Counted from the stretch's first letter, positions 1 to 6,928 are shown. The stretch: 8,934 bases of DNA from Deltaproteobacteria bacterium UBA6930 (GCA_002450755.1 DKAI01000059.1:1-8934); one strand, 5' to 3'. The notes: a model not told the origin generated them from the sequence alone. Numbers and translations are program-made.

Positions 1-855
1 CACGATGACCAGGGCAAGGTAGATGCCGTAGTTTACGCGGATTCAAAAGGTTCTCTTCATCGGCAAAAAGCGAGGATGGTTTGTGTCGCGGCCAATGCTG
101 TCGAGACTTCACGGCTTCTACTGAATTCCGACTCTTCTCGTTTTCCGGGAGGTTTAGCAAATTCCTCAGATGAATTGGGTCGAAACTATACGACGCATAC
201 TTCCGGTTTCGTATTTGCATTATTCGATGAGCCCGTAAACATGCATCGTGGCGCAACGATGGCGGGTTTCGTCGAGGATGAAATCGGTCACAGACCTGAC
301 CGAGGATTCGTAGGTGGTTACCGTTTTGAAACGTGCTCGGTTGGTCTTCCGATGCTTGCGGCTACTTGGCCGTATAGATGGGGCGAAGAATTCGCAGACA
401 TCATGGAAAATTACGATCATCTCGCAGGGCTTTGGATTTGCGGCGAAGATATGCCGATGAAAACGAATAGAGTCACTTTAAATCCCGAGCGGGTGGATAG
501 TAATGGGATGCCTATACCTCATGTTCATTTAGATGAACACCCAAATGACAAGGAAATGCTAGAGCATGCTTATCGGAGTGCCGAAAAAATGTATCGAGCT
601 GTTGGTGCGCGAAGGGTTTTGAGGGTTCCGCCTTTTCCTGCGGGTCATAATATGGGGGTCGCTCGGATGTCAGACGATCCGGAGCATGGGGTTTTGAACA
701 AATTTGGTCAAAGTCACGATGTTGAAAATTTATTTATCTCGGACGGAAGTACATTTACAACGAGTGGAGCTGCAAATCCGACACTTACGATTGTGGCTTT
801 AGCGATTCGACAAGCGGACTATATTGCTAGCCAAATGGCGGCCGACAAAATCTAA
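1..855 (+). CDS. GMC-family FAD-dependent oxidoreductase, C-terminal part (5' end outside window)
   Basis: The reading frame is open from base 1 to the TAA at 853-855, giving 284 visible residues; an internal ATG at 76 is not the real start because coding sequence continues upstream. The visible part begins at the end of the FAD domain (AANAVETSRLLLNS, the typical 'LAANAIETPRLLLNS' block) and includes the whole C-terminal GMC domain. The conserved active-site His lies in GHNMGVARM (codon 646-648), followed by the late FAD/active-site block LFISDGSTFTTSGAANPTLT with the Asn partner at codon 775-777, and the closing helix ALAIRQADYI. Family members are usually 500-570 residues, so about half is missing. 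They oxidise alcohols, sugars or polyols with FAD; the closest flavour appears to be the gluconate/sorbitol dehydrogenase-like branch, but the substrate is not readable. It converges on the cyclase gene with only 22 bp between stops and no clear terminator hairpin. Confidence 0.92.
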   Translation, partial: HDDQGKVDAVVYADSKGSLHRQKARMVCVAANAVETSRLLLNSDSSRFPGGLANSSDELGRNYTTHTSGFVFALFDEPVNMHRGATMAGFVEDEIGHRPDRGFVGGYRFETCSVGLPMLAATWPYRWGEEFADIMENYDHLAGLWICGEDMPMKTNRVTLNPERVDSNGMPIPHVHLDEHPNDKEMLEHAYRSAEKMYRAVGARRVLRVPPFPAGHNMGVARMSDDPEHGVLNKFGQSHDVENLFISDGSTFTTSGAANPTLTIVALAIRQADYIASQMAADKI

Positions 856-877
856 ACCAATACTTGAAACAATTTGC

Positions 878-1819
878 TTATGTTACCGCTATAGGGCTCA
901 CTGGAGATCCGGTACCGCAACTTATTTGGAGGGGTGCAACTGTAAGTAAAAATGATTTGTCATCTCGTGAGGACAGCTTTTTGGCCAGTGCTTCTAGGCT
1001 AAGGTGGTGAATTAAAGGTAAACCCAGGTAAACTTCCATCAGGATGTGGATTGGTACTGAGCATCCTTCGTAGGTTGATGGAAAGTTGTCACCTGGGCCG
1101 TCAGTAGCCACAGAAGAGATATCCCAATCCGAGATTAGGTCAACACAATCAACATGAAGTCCACTCCAGTTTCCGTGATTGTCTTGTGCGACTTGTGAGT
1201 CGGGTTTGATTAGAGGTGCAGCAAAACGTCCGGTCCGAATAACTAATACGTCTCCCGCACTGATTAAATTCGAAAAAGGCATTAGATCCTCAGGTACCAC
1301 AGGATCTCCAGGAATAAGGAAATCTAAACCTCTTTGGGCAGGGACGTCGACTAGCCAAGCACGCGTGACGAGGCTTCCCAGGTCAATGATAGTGTATTTC
1401 TTTACCCCTTCAGCAAGCGTGACAACATCCTCGCAAGCATGACCATTGAAGGATTGACCGCGATGTCCAACGTGGCAGAAAGCGTCAATATGTGTGTTTG
1501 TCATTCCGTGAGTAGCTATCGAAAAACGGTCACCAGCTTCAAAGACTGGTTCTGTCTCACCTGCAAATTCGTATTGCCCTGCACGTAATAGTTCATAGTG
1601 ATAGTCACTGTCATAATTGGCTTCTCCCGTGACATAGTCCTCAGAAAGAGGAGAGCCAAGCGTGAAAACTTCGTGGTCTTTTACAGAGCCAAAACCACGC
1701 TTCGTCGCTGTGTTGTCAGCAAGGTTGAGTGTTCCTTTGCCGTTTGTCCATCGACCCCAGTTATACGTTTGGTACGGCCAGTGTTCGAGAGTTTTAGCTG
1801 AATGTACTTTTTTCCCCAT
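878..1819 (-). CDS. Cyclase family protein (kynurenine formamidase-like metal-dependent hydrolase)
   Basis: A 313-residue protein of the cyclase family (PF04199 type), which includes arylformamidase and other metal-dependent amide, lactone or ring hydrolases. The metal-binding signature is visible as HGMTNTHIDAFCH, with His104, His110, Asp112 and His116; this HG...THxDxxCH form is the one seen in the longer, roughly 300-residue branch. A second conserved stretch, GDVLVIRTGR (about 189-198), and the late VATDGPGDN/PIHILMEVYLGLPLIHHL region (about 238-272) also fit the family. No signal peptide is seen, so it is probably cytosolic. The ATG is preceded by AGGGAG with 7-nt spacing (plus-strand 1827-1832), supporting this start. 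It is divergent from the isochorismatase-like hydrolase, a pairing that suggests shared control and consecutive hydrolytic steps. The substrate is unknown; kynurenine formamidase activity is only one option, and no other tryptophan-pathway gene is present. Confidence 0.92.
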   Translation of the reverse strand: MGKKVHSAKTLEHWPYQTYNWGRWTNGKGTLNLADNTATKRGFGSVKDHEVFTLGSPLSEDYVTGEANYDSDYHYELLRAGQYEFAGETEPVFEAGDRFSIATHGMTNTHIDAFCHVGHRGQSFNGHACEDVVTLAEGVKKYTIIDLGSLVTRAWLVDVPAQRGLDFLIPGDPVVPEDLMPFSNLISAGDVLVIRTGRFAAPLIKPDSQVAQDNHGNWSGLHVDCVDLISDWDISSVATDGPGDNFPSTYEGCSVPIHILMEVYLGLPLIHHLSLEALAKKLSSRDDKSFLLTVAPLQISCGTGSPVSPIAVT

Positions 1820-1925
1820 AGTTCGTCTCCCTTTGGAATTGCCTGGACGATTGACAGCAAAGTCTCAGTAAAACTAAAGACTAAAAGTTGTAAAACTCAA
1901 AGCTCAAGTAATGGTTTCCTGTTAA

Positions 1926-1955
1926 ATCATATCATTTTCAAAGAGAGGTAATCAA
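1926..1955 (-). promoter_or_regulatory. Candidate promoter for the cyclase gene
   Basis: Read on the minus strand, TTGATT (plus 1950-1955) and TATGAT (plus 1926-1931) are separated by 18 bp, matching a sigma-70-type promoter at 4/6 and 5/6 positions. It would give a leader of about 100 nt before the cyclase ATG. The -35 element sits inside the TCAAAGA repeat cluster described separately. This is pattern matching by eye in AT-rich DNA, so it is only a candidate. Confidence 0.35.
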
Positions 1956-1966
1956 AGAGTCTTTGA
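1938..1966. promoter_or_regulatory. TCAAAGA repeat/palindrome cluster, candidate operator
   Basis: TCAAAGAG occurs at 1938-1945 and again at 1952-1959, a direct repeat with 14-bp period. The second copy forms a perfect 15-bp odd palindrome, TCAAAGA-g-TCTTTGA, at 1952-1966. A further TCAAAG lies at 1897-1902. The palindrome overlaps the -35 element of the candidate cyclase promoter, a position suited to repression. No regulator gene is in the window, so the binding protein is unknown. Confidence 0.4.
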
Positions 1967-2036
1967 GGGTGTAAAAAAGTTGGAAACGAGGAGTTCTGCC
2001 AACAAAGGTAGGAATAACTGATCGCGATGGGATGTT

Positions 2037-2054
2037 ATTCACGGAAATTTTCCG
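2037..2054. promoter_or_regulatory. Candidate operator: ATTCACGGAAATT element with CGGAAA-t-TTTCCG palindrome
   Basis: CGGAAA and TTTCCG flank a single T at 2042-2054, a perfect 13-bp odd palindrome about 90 bp before the isochorismatase-like start. It overlaps ATTCACGGAAATT (2037-2049), which recurs with a single change (ATTCACGGTAATT) at 2890-2902 in front of the next plus-strand gene. It lies just upstream of a consensus TATAAT, where a -35 box would be expected, so a bound protein would directly affect RNA polymerase there. Confidence 0.4.
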
Positions 2055-2064
2055 ATATAAGTAA

Positions 2065-2070
2065 TATAAT
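2065..2070 (+). promoter_or_regulatory. Candidate -10 box for the isochorismatase-like gene
   Basis: A perfect TATAAT hexamer lies 76 bp before the start codon. There is no good -35 hexamer at 16-18 bp; that position is occupied by the CGGAAA-t-TTTCCG palindrome, so the promoter may depend on an activator or be repressed there. Downstream, TTCTCGAAA (2072-2080) and TTTTCGAAA (2091-2099) form an imperfect direct repeat spaced 19 bp. Confidence 0.35.
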
Positions 2071-2146
2071 GTTCTCGAAATCACGTTGTCTTTTCGAAAG
2101 ATTAGGTGATAAAGCTCTATTCGCATAAAAAATAAGGAGAGTTCCG

Positions 2147-2851
2147 ATGCTTACAGACATGTATGCGTACTTTTATGGAGACAAAAAACCACTACCAAAT
2201 GACTTCGATGATTATTTAGATTATCGCGATGCCGCGGTTGTAAGTATTGATATGCACCGTGGGCACTTAGAGGATAGTCCCGAATGTCCCTGTCCTGGTC
2301 CGAGAGGCAGAGAGGTGATTGGTGCAACCGATCTGTTTCATCGTGGGTGCCGCGAACTTGGAATTCCAATTATCCATGTAAAAATGCAACTTCGAGCAGA
2401 CGGTTCAGATGATGTGGGAGGTGTGCCTGGAGCTTGGAGGCGAATTTTCCCTATGACCGTAGGTGAAATACCGAACGCCGAGAAACATAACCTTGAAGGA
2501 AGCCGATGGGTGGAGCTGCTTACGGAGGTTGAGCCTCAGGATCTCCATGTGAATACTAAAAAACGACTCAGTGCCTTCTATCCCACGGATTTGGAATTCT
2601 TGTTGAGAAATCTAAAGAAAGAAGTTGTGGTGATTACGGGGATCTTTACAGATGCTTGCGATCTTCTAGCAACTTTCGAAGCATCGAATTTAGGATTTAA
2701 GGTGCTCTTCCCCGGGAATATTACTAGAGGGTTTTCTGAGGAGATGGAAGAAGCGGCGAAGAAGATGGTCTCTCTCTATACGGGTCTTGTGGTGGATGAT
2801 TTCGCCTTGCTGGAAGAGTGGAGGGCACGTTTTAAGGAGGACAGGACTTAG
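2147..2851 (+). CDS. Isochorismatase-like cysteine hydrolase
   Basis: A 234-residue protein with the complete catalytic triad of the isochorismatase-like hydrolase fold: Asp35 in VVSIDMHRGH, Lys138 in the TKKRLSAFYPTDL block (the lysine four residues before the SAF serine), and Cys171 in GIFTDACDLLATFEA. The family includes nicotinamidase, N-carbamoylsarcosine amidase, maleamate amidohydrolase, biuret hydrolase and true isochorismatases; a Cys at 171 argues for amide (C-N) hydrolysis rather than isochorismate cleavage. A CPCPG stretch at 47-51 is a possible extra loop. The start is well supported: AAGGAGA at 2134-2140 stands 6 nt before the ATG. It is transcribed away from the cyclase gene and followed after 94 bp by a metallo-hydrolase, so the three may act in series on one substrate. 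Physiological substrate not determinable. Confidence 0.92.
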   Translation: MLTDMYAYFYGDKKPLPNDFDDYLDYRDAAVVSIDMHRGHLEDSPECPCPGPRGREVIGATDLFHRGCRELGIPIIHVKMQLRADGSDDVGGVPGAWRRIFPMTVGEIPNAEKHNLEGSRWVELLTEVEPQDLHVNTKKRLSAFYPTDLEFLLRNLKKEVVVITGIFTDACDLLATFEASNLGFKVLFPGNITRGFSEEMEEAAKKMVSLYTGLVVDDFALLEEWRARFKEDRT

Positions 2852-2889
2852 AAGAGTGAGTTGCACTACCAAGTTGTGAAATTTGTGTG

Positions 2890-2902
2890 ATTCACGGTAA
2901 TT
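2890..2902 (+). promoter_or_regulatory. Second copy of the ATTCACGGwAATT element
   Basis: ATTCACGGTAATT matches the element at 2037-2049 in 12 of 13 bases and, like it, precedes a plus-strand hydrolase gene. It also overlaps a small odd palindrome, GTGA-t-TCAC (2887-2895). A TATATT at 2921-2926 could serve as a -10 box, though that would leave a very short leader before the ATG at 2946. The copy may let the metallo-hydrolase gene respond to the same signal as the gene before it. Confidence 0.35.
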
Positions 2903-2934
2903 CGAGCAAAAAATAGAGGCTATATTTTTGTTAG

Positions 2935-2940
2935 TAGGAG
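2935..2940 (+). promoter_or_regulatory. Ribosome binding site deciding the metallo-hydrolase start
   Basis: TAGGAG stands 5 nt before the ATG at 2946. An in-frame TTG at 2928 would lie upstream of this site and would make the binding site part of the coding sequence, so 2946 is the preferred start. Confidence 0.75.
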
Positions 2941-2945
2941 ATTCC

Positions 2946-3809
2946 ATGCTGCAATGGAAAATTGGCGATACTAAGATTACTCAACTTATTGAAATGACGA
3001 GCTATTGGTCTACTGGAGGGGAAGTTGAGGTTCTCCCAGAAGCAACGCCGGACAACCTTTCTCAAATACCATGGTTGAAACCGCACTTTGTTTCTGATGA
3101 AGGTGATCTCATACTGAATATCCAAATGCTTATAGTCGAGACACCTGATCAAAAGATGGTTGTAGATACCTGCATCGGCAACGACAAAAACTTAAACGTA
3201 TTTATGCCGGACTGGTCGAACCTGCAACTCCCTTTTCTTGAAGAACTTAAGAGCCTTGGTCACGATCCCGATTCAATCGATACAGTGATTTGTACTCATC
3301 TTCACGTAGATCATGTCGGCTGGAACACTCGAAAGGTTAGTGGAAGTTGGGTTCCAACCTTTCCCAATGCCCGATATTTGGTAGTAAAAGAGGAATACGA
3401 GTTTTGGAGAAATCTAGAGGAAGATCCGTTCGGAGATGTGTTTGGTGAGTCAGTAAAGCCCATCTTTGACGCAGGGCTTGCTGACCTTGTCGAAAATGAC
3501 CACAAAGTTAGCAAGGAAGTCACGTTTGAATCTACTCCCGGTCATACCCCGGGTCATGTCTGCATTCGCATCTCCTCTAAAGGCGAAGATGCGGTGATAA
3601 CTGGCGACATGATGCATCATCCCTGCCAGATAAGCAGGCCGGACTGGACAACTTCATTTGATGCAGATAGTGAAGCGGCAGTTGCGACCAGAAAACGGTT
3701 TCTTGAACGTTATGCGGATAAGCCGGTGCTTGTTCTAGGAACTCATTTCGCCAACCCGGTAGGCGGAAAAATCGTAAGTGACCGTGACACCTATCGCTTC
3801 GACGTCTAA
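2946..3809 (+). CDS. MBL-fold metallo-hydrolase (lactonase-like)
   Basis: A 287-residue metallo-beta-lactamase-fold hydrolase with all the usual metal ligands visible: THLHVDH (His118, His120, Asp122, His123), His200 in STPGHTPGH, Asp221 in VITGDMMHH, and His267 in LGTHFANP. That is a complete dinuclear zinc site. The overall length and the TPGHTPGH and GTHFANP blocks resemble the broad AHL-lactonase-like/MBL hydrolase group, which opens lactones and esters; quorum quenching is possible but not shown. No signal peptide is seen. The ATG at 2946 is chosen over an upstream in-frame TTG because of its strong ribosome binding site. It lies 94 bp after the isochorismatase-like gene on the same strand and could be co-transcribed or have its own promoter. 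In context a lactone- or ester-opening step in the same catabolic route is plausible. Confidence 0.92.
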   Translation: MLQWKIGDTKITQLIEMTSYWSTGGEVEVLPEATPDNLSQIPWLKPHFVSDEGDLILNIQMLIVETPDQKMVVDTCIGNDKNLNVFMPDWSNLQLPFLEELKSLGHDPDSIDTVICTHLHVDHVGWNTRKVSGSWVPTFPNARYLVVKEEYEFWRNLEEDPFGDVFGESVKPIFDAGLADLVENDHKVSKEVTFESTPGHTPGHVCIRISSKGEDAVITGDMMHHPCQISRPDWTTSFDADSEAAVATRKRFLERYADKPVLVLGTHFANPVGGKIVSDRDTYRFDV

Positions 3810-4004
3810 AGCTAAATAAACGTTAGACCGATGGGAAGCCCGTGATGTGTTACGCTCCGAATCCGGATGGCTAGGAGAAGACTACGCGCGACGTAGAGAG
3901 TGACTTGGTGCTCCGCGAAAGAGAAAAGGGCATCCAGGATTAGACGCCCGAAAAGAACTAGATCAGGCCAGGCTTTAGTTGGCTGAAGTATGCGAGGCAA
4001 GTTT
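3810..4004. other. Intergenic region before the NADPH-binding reductase; no confident element
   Basis: This 195-bp stretch has no recognisable promoter or terminator. From about 3820 it is visibly richer in GC than the DNA to its left, like the gene that follows. The frame running from about 3822 to 3900 is open for some 25 codons and then stops, and the opposite strand is open through the region, but neither translation is recognisable. It could be a long leader or decayed coding DNA at the left edge of an acquired segment. Confidence 0.4.
3994..3997 (+). promoter_or_regulatory. Ribosome binding site deciding the reductase start
   Basis: GAGG lies 7 nt before the ATG at 4005. The in-frame ATG at 3990 lies upstream of it and has no comparable site, and starting at 4005 places the dinucleotide-binding strand right at the N-terminus, as is usual in this family. 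Confidence 0.6.
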
Positions 4005-4874
4005 ATGAGTGAGGTTTCTGTCATCGGTCTCGGACCCATGGGCGTGGCTATGGCCCGCACGTTCCTGAGCGCCGGCCACAAGGTCACCGTGTGGAATCGA
4101 ACCATTAGCAAGGCCGACGATTTACTTCAGGTTGGGGCGATCAAAGCCGAGAGTGCCGGAGACTGCATTAAACGCAGTCCCCTCACAGTGGTCTGTCTGA
4201 ACAACTACGAAACCTCTGAACGCTTGCTAGAGAGCGCGGATGCTAATCTGGACAAACGGACCATCGTGCAACTCGGCACCGGCAAGCCCCACGAAGCCCG
4301 TCGGGCTGCGGATTTCTTTGCAAGTCGCCAGGCACGCTATCTCGATGGCGCATTACTCTGCGCGCCAGATAGAGTGGGTACCGACCAGGGCATGATCCTA
4401 ATTGCGGGCGACGAAGCAGTTTGGAGCGCAAACCAACCTGTACTTCGTTGTCTCTCAAGCAACATTAAATTTACCGGCCCACAAATTGATACGGCGAAAT
4501 TGCTAGACTTTGCCTATCTCAGCCAGCGTCTCGGGACTTTTATTGGCGCACTGCAAGGCGTTTTGCTGTGCCAAGCGGGTGGCTTGGACGCGGAGACATT
4601 TGCGGCGACAGTGGCAGCTGATGCGCGGACCGCCCAGTTGGCACGCGTAGTCCAACATGCATCGTTTGATGTGCCGGTTAATCCGGTAGAAACCTGGGCG
4701 GCTGGAATGGAACAGCTGATCGGTCAGGCACATGAAAGCGGCGCCAATGCCGAGGTGCTGGAATTTTTCGGCGCATTGATTGAGCGCGCTAATGTTGAAG
4801 GCCTGGGTAAAGAAGATTTCGCTGCTGTGATTAAAGTGATTAGCCGGACTTTTCGGAATCCTGCCCACGATTGA
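4005..4874 (+). CDS. NAD(P)-dependent beta-hydroxyacid dehydrogenase / imine reductase-like oxidoreductase
   Basis: A 289-residue protein beginning MSEVSVIGLGPMG, the Rossmann dinucleotide loop (GLGPMG, residues 8-13) of the 6-phosphogluconate dehydrogenase/3-hydroxyisobutyrate dehydrogenase superfamily. The TVWNRT block (28-33) with Arg32 suggests NADPH preference. The C-terminal half is all-helical and most like the imine reductase/reductive aminase branch, with the long inter-domain helix from about residue 162. In that helix Lys165 and Asp168 fall where 3-hydroxyisobutyrate dehydrogenases have the catalytic Lys and where many imine reductases have the catalytic Asp, so the chemistry (hydroxyacid oxidation or imine reduction) is undecided. 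An ATG at 3990 is an alternative start. The gene is clearly richer in GC than its neighbours (sampled 60-base lines 68, 65, 40 and 53%, against 43-47% in flanking genes), hinting at separate origin. It is convergent with the FAD oxidoreductase gene, 67 bp apart. Confidence 0.85.
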   Translation: MSEVSVIGLGPMGVAMARTFLSAGHKVTVWNRTISKADDLLQVGAIKAESAGDCIKRSPLTVVCLNNYETSERLLESADANLDKRTIVQLGTGKPHEARRAADFFASRQARYLDGALLCAPDRVGTDQGMILIAGDEAVWSANQPVLRCLSSNIKFTGPQIDTAKLLDFAYLSQRLGTFIGALQGVLLCQAGGLDAETFAATVAADARTAQLARVVQHASFDVPVNPVETWAAGMEQLIGQAHESGANAEVLEFFGALIERANVEGLGKEDFAAVIKVISRTFRNPAHD

Positions 4875-4941
4875 AGTAGCCATCGTTGACCTTGGGTTGC
4901 GCCGGGCGTCAGCAGTCACCGTTGTTTTCTAACGACCGTTG

Positions 4942-6783
4942 CTAGCTCGGTACGGGTATAAATTTAGGTTTGGGAGGATTGTGTTCAAGATCGTGATCGC
5001 AATTGGTTTCGTTTTTGACGAGGCTTTTGAGCTCTTCTAAATGCTCGAGATACAGATCTCTTGGGGATGTCTTTAGAAGCAGGCATAGGTGAGCTGCGGC
5101 AGCGACCGCAACACCGTGTTGGGCTCCATTTCCCATGAGTTTGGTAGCCGAAGAAGCGACGTGACTAACACTTATGTGTTTTCCTGCCATCATTAGGTTG
5201 TCAATGTTGCACGAATAGAGGCACCGGAAAGGAATGATGTACGATTGCTTATCTCGGTTGTCGAAGATCCAGTCTTTCAAACGAAAATCATATTTCCCCT
5301 CTCCTTCTTCCCAAGCGCAATGGATGCAGAATGACCCATCATTACCAATGAGTGCATCGTCAAAATGGGAGTGTTCGGTAATATCGTTTTCAGTTAAAAT
5401 GTAATCTCCGCAATACCTTCGATATTCACCCTGTGCCGCTACGAAAGCCATCCACTCAAACTCTAAGTTTGCATAGACTTCTTTTTCCATCTTCTTTACA
5501 TTTGAAAAAGTACCATAGAGAGCTCGCATCAGATAATCGCGGACAAGTTCGCCGCTCGTGTAGGGATCAAGCCATTGTCCGTATTCCCAAAAATGCGTTG
5601 CTGGAAATACACTGTTTTTGCGGCCAAACCGAAACTCCGGCATGTCTGGGTTCTCGCCGGCCCGAGGTCCAGGCCCGTTTTCTACTCCTGGTTTGATAAG
5701 TTGACCGCTAAGGTTTGCGTAGTCCTTAGATACCTCAGTCGCCCAGGGAACTTCGGGGAAATCGCTAGGCTCGTCAGCCATTCGTGTGCGGAAGAACAAG
5801 GTGTTCCCATGGTGCATATGATCAGCTTCTTCGGGTGCATAGGATTCGTTGAACTCCGCCTTAGACTCGCGGCCAAACATGGTTTTAGCTCCGGATAGTG
5901 TGCCTAATATCGCGACTCCGGAAGTATCGATAAAAATAGATCCACTAATTCGGTATTCCTGGCCGCCGCGAGAAGAGACAGTGTCAACTGAGATGATCTT
6001 ATTTTCTTTCTTCTCTGCACTAACTACTCGATTCTCCAAGAACATAGTGACGCCTTCAGCCATTAATAAGTCGTAGGCTTTCAAGTCGCCATTCTCTTTG
6101 CGTTCCGATAACTCTCTGAGTACAGCGCCTTGTGTCCCTCTAGGCATCAGGCCAATTTCCGTACTGGCGTTTCCTCCTAATACTGGACGATCATGAATAA
6201 GCGCAACTTTGTGTCCATACCGCGCGGCTGCCAAAGCTGACGCACAGCCAGAAATTCCTCCACCAACGACAACTATCTCGTAGTCGCCTTGCTCTTGAGG
6301 TTCTATTGGTAGGCCTCTTCGACTCTTTCGCCAGGCCCGACTTTCCGAATTAACTTCGTTAGGAGGGGCGACGGCGTCACCGCTGAGGTAAACCGCATCG
6401 CATCTTCCCTCAAATCCGGTTAGGTCATGTAATGCCAGCATCACATCGCCTTGGGGTAAGTAGATTTTTCCACCTGCTTCCCAGTTCCAATCTTTGCCGT
6501 TTGCGCCGAATTCTTGCGCAAACGGAACATTATTAACAAGTAATTGGAAGCGGCCCGGGGAGTGACCTGGAACCCAGTCTTTTGTGCGGACATAGAGCTC
6601 ATATTCACCAGAAACATCGATGTGGATTTGGGTATAAGCATCGTCCACAGGTCGGCCCAAGCCATGTGCTAGGAGGTAGGGGGAACCCATGACAGTCTCA
6701 AATTGTGAATCTAGGACCCATCCACCGTATTGTGAAAAGTCTTCTGCTTCAATGAGAATATTTGGAAGTATAGAGTGATTCAT
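4942..6783 (-). CDS. FAD-dependent oxidoreductase with N-terminal carbohydrate-binding-like module
   Basis: A 613-residue protein in two parts. Residues about 8-135 look like a CBM6/35-type galactose-binding beta-sandwich: IEAEDF near the start, GEYELYVRT, PGRFQLLVNN, and a final CDAVYLSGD strand. Residues about 167-570 form an FAD_oxidored-type flavoprotein: the dinucleotide motif VVVGGGISGCASA (GGGISG at 174-179), LGGNASTEIG after the second strand, FIDTSG at 284-289, and the closing FAD block YIIPFRCLYS...NLMMAGKHIS followed by a helix-rich end. No signal peptide is visible, so the sugar-binding-like domain would be cytosolic unless exported with a partner. The ATG at 6783 is preferred over an in-frame TTG at 6792; both have weak ribosome binding sites (GAAAG 9 nt before the ATG). 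It is the last of three minus-strand genes. Substrate unknown; a sugar, glycoside or polyol-like compound is suggested only by the module. Confidence 0.9.
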   Translation of the reverse strand: MNHSILPNILIEAEDFSQYGGWVLDSQFETVMGSPYLLAHGLGRPVDDAYTQIHIDVSGEYELYVRTKDWVPGHSPGRFQLLVNNVPFAQEFGANGKDWNWEAGGKIYLPQGDVMLALHDLTGFEGRCDAVYLSGDAVAPPNEVNSESRAWRKSRRGLPIEPQEQGDYEIVVVGGGISGCASALAAARYGHKVALIHDRPVLGGNASTEIGLMPRGTQGAVLRELSERKENGDLKAYDLLMAEGVTMFLENRVVSAEKKENKIISVDTVSSRGGQEYRISGSIFIDTSGVAILGTLSGAKTMFGRESKAEFNESYAPEEADHMHHGNTLFFRTRMADEPSDFPEVPWATEVSKDYANLSGQLIKPGVENGPGPRAGENPDMPEFRFGRKNSVFPATHFWEYGQWLDPYTSGELVRDYLMRALYGTFSNVKKMEKEVYANLEFEWMAFVAAQGEYRRYCGDYILTENDITEHSHFDDALIGNDGSFCIHCAWEEGEGKYDFRLKDWIFDNRDKQSYIIPFRCLYSCNIDNLMMAGKHISVSHVASSATKLMGNGAQHGVAVAAAAHLCLLLKTSPRDLYLEHLEELKSLVKNETNCDHDLEHNPPKPKFIPVPS

Positions 6784-6928
6784 TGTTATCAACTTTCAAT
6801 ATGGGTATTAAGAACTGTTTATATTTAAGCGAATAAGATTGAGGGGTAACACTCTCTTCACTGGAAAGATTGTGAGAGACGTTAACACTAATTTCTTCGA
6901 TTTTTAAAGAATGATCTCCAGTGTGGAC
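6784..6928 (-). other. Spacer between isomerase-like and FAD oxidoreductase genes
   Basis: This 145-bp spacer has no poly-T terminator, so read-through from the upstream gene is possible. It contains an inverted pair CACTGGA (6859-6865)/TCCAGTG (6917-6923) with a 51-bp loop and a direct repeat TAACACT (6847-6853, 6883-6889). Either could be regulatory or chance. A separate promoter for the FAD gene cannot be excluded. Confidence 0.35.

Noticed and set aside
856..877. Bidirectional terminator between the convergent GMC and cyclase genes
   Set aside because: Only 22 bp separate the stop codons, and I see no stem-loop followed by a T run on either strand there.
2072..2099. Imperfect direct repeat TTCTCGAAA/TTTTCGAAA as an operator
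   Set aside because: Short and AT-rich with an inexact 19-bp spacing; weaker than the two palindromes nearby, so noted only within the promoter entry.
1938..2126. A 62-codon minus-strand open frame in the divergent spacer
   Set aside because: Its translation is rich in residues expected from AT-rich non-coding DNA, it has no ribosome binding site, and it runs through the palindromes and the candidate promoters.
2928..2945. TTG at 2928 as an upstream start for the metallo-hydrolase
   Set aside because: The ribosome binding site at 2935-2940 lies inside this extension and points to the ATG at 2946.
3812..4111. A 99-codon open frame on the minus strand between the metallo-hydrolase and the reductase, with protein-like stretches such as HQVTLYVARSLLL
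   Set aside because: A third of it lies antisense within the reductase gene, there is no ribosome binding site, and the translation resembles no family I know. I treat it as a by-product of higher GC, with decayed coding DNA as a remote possibility.
4875..4941. Terminator between the convergent reductase and FAD oxidoreductase genes
   Set aside because: The only hairpin found is a 4-bp CGTT/AACG stem around a T-rich loop (about 4920-4934), too weak to call.
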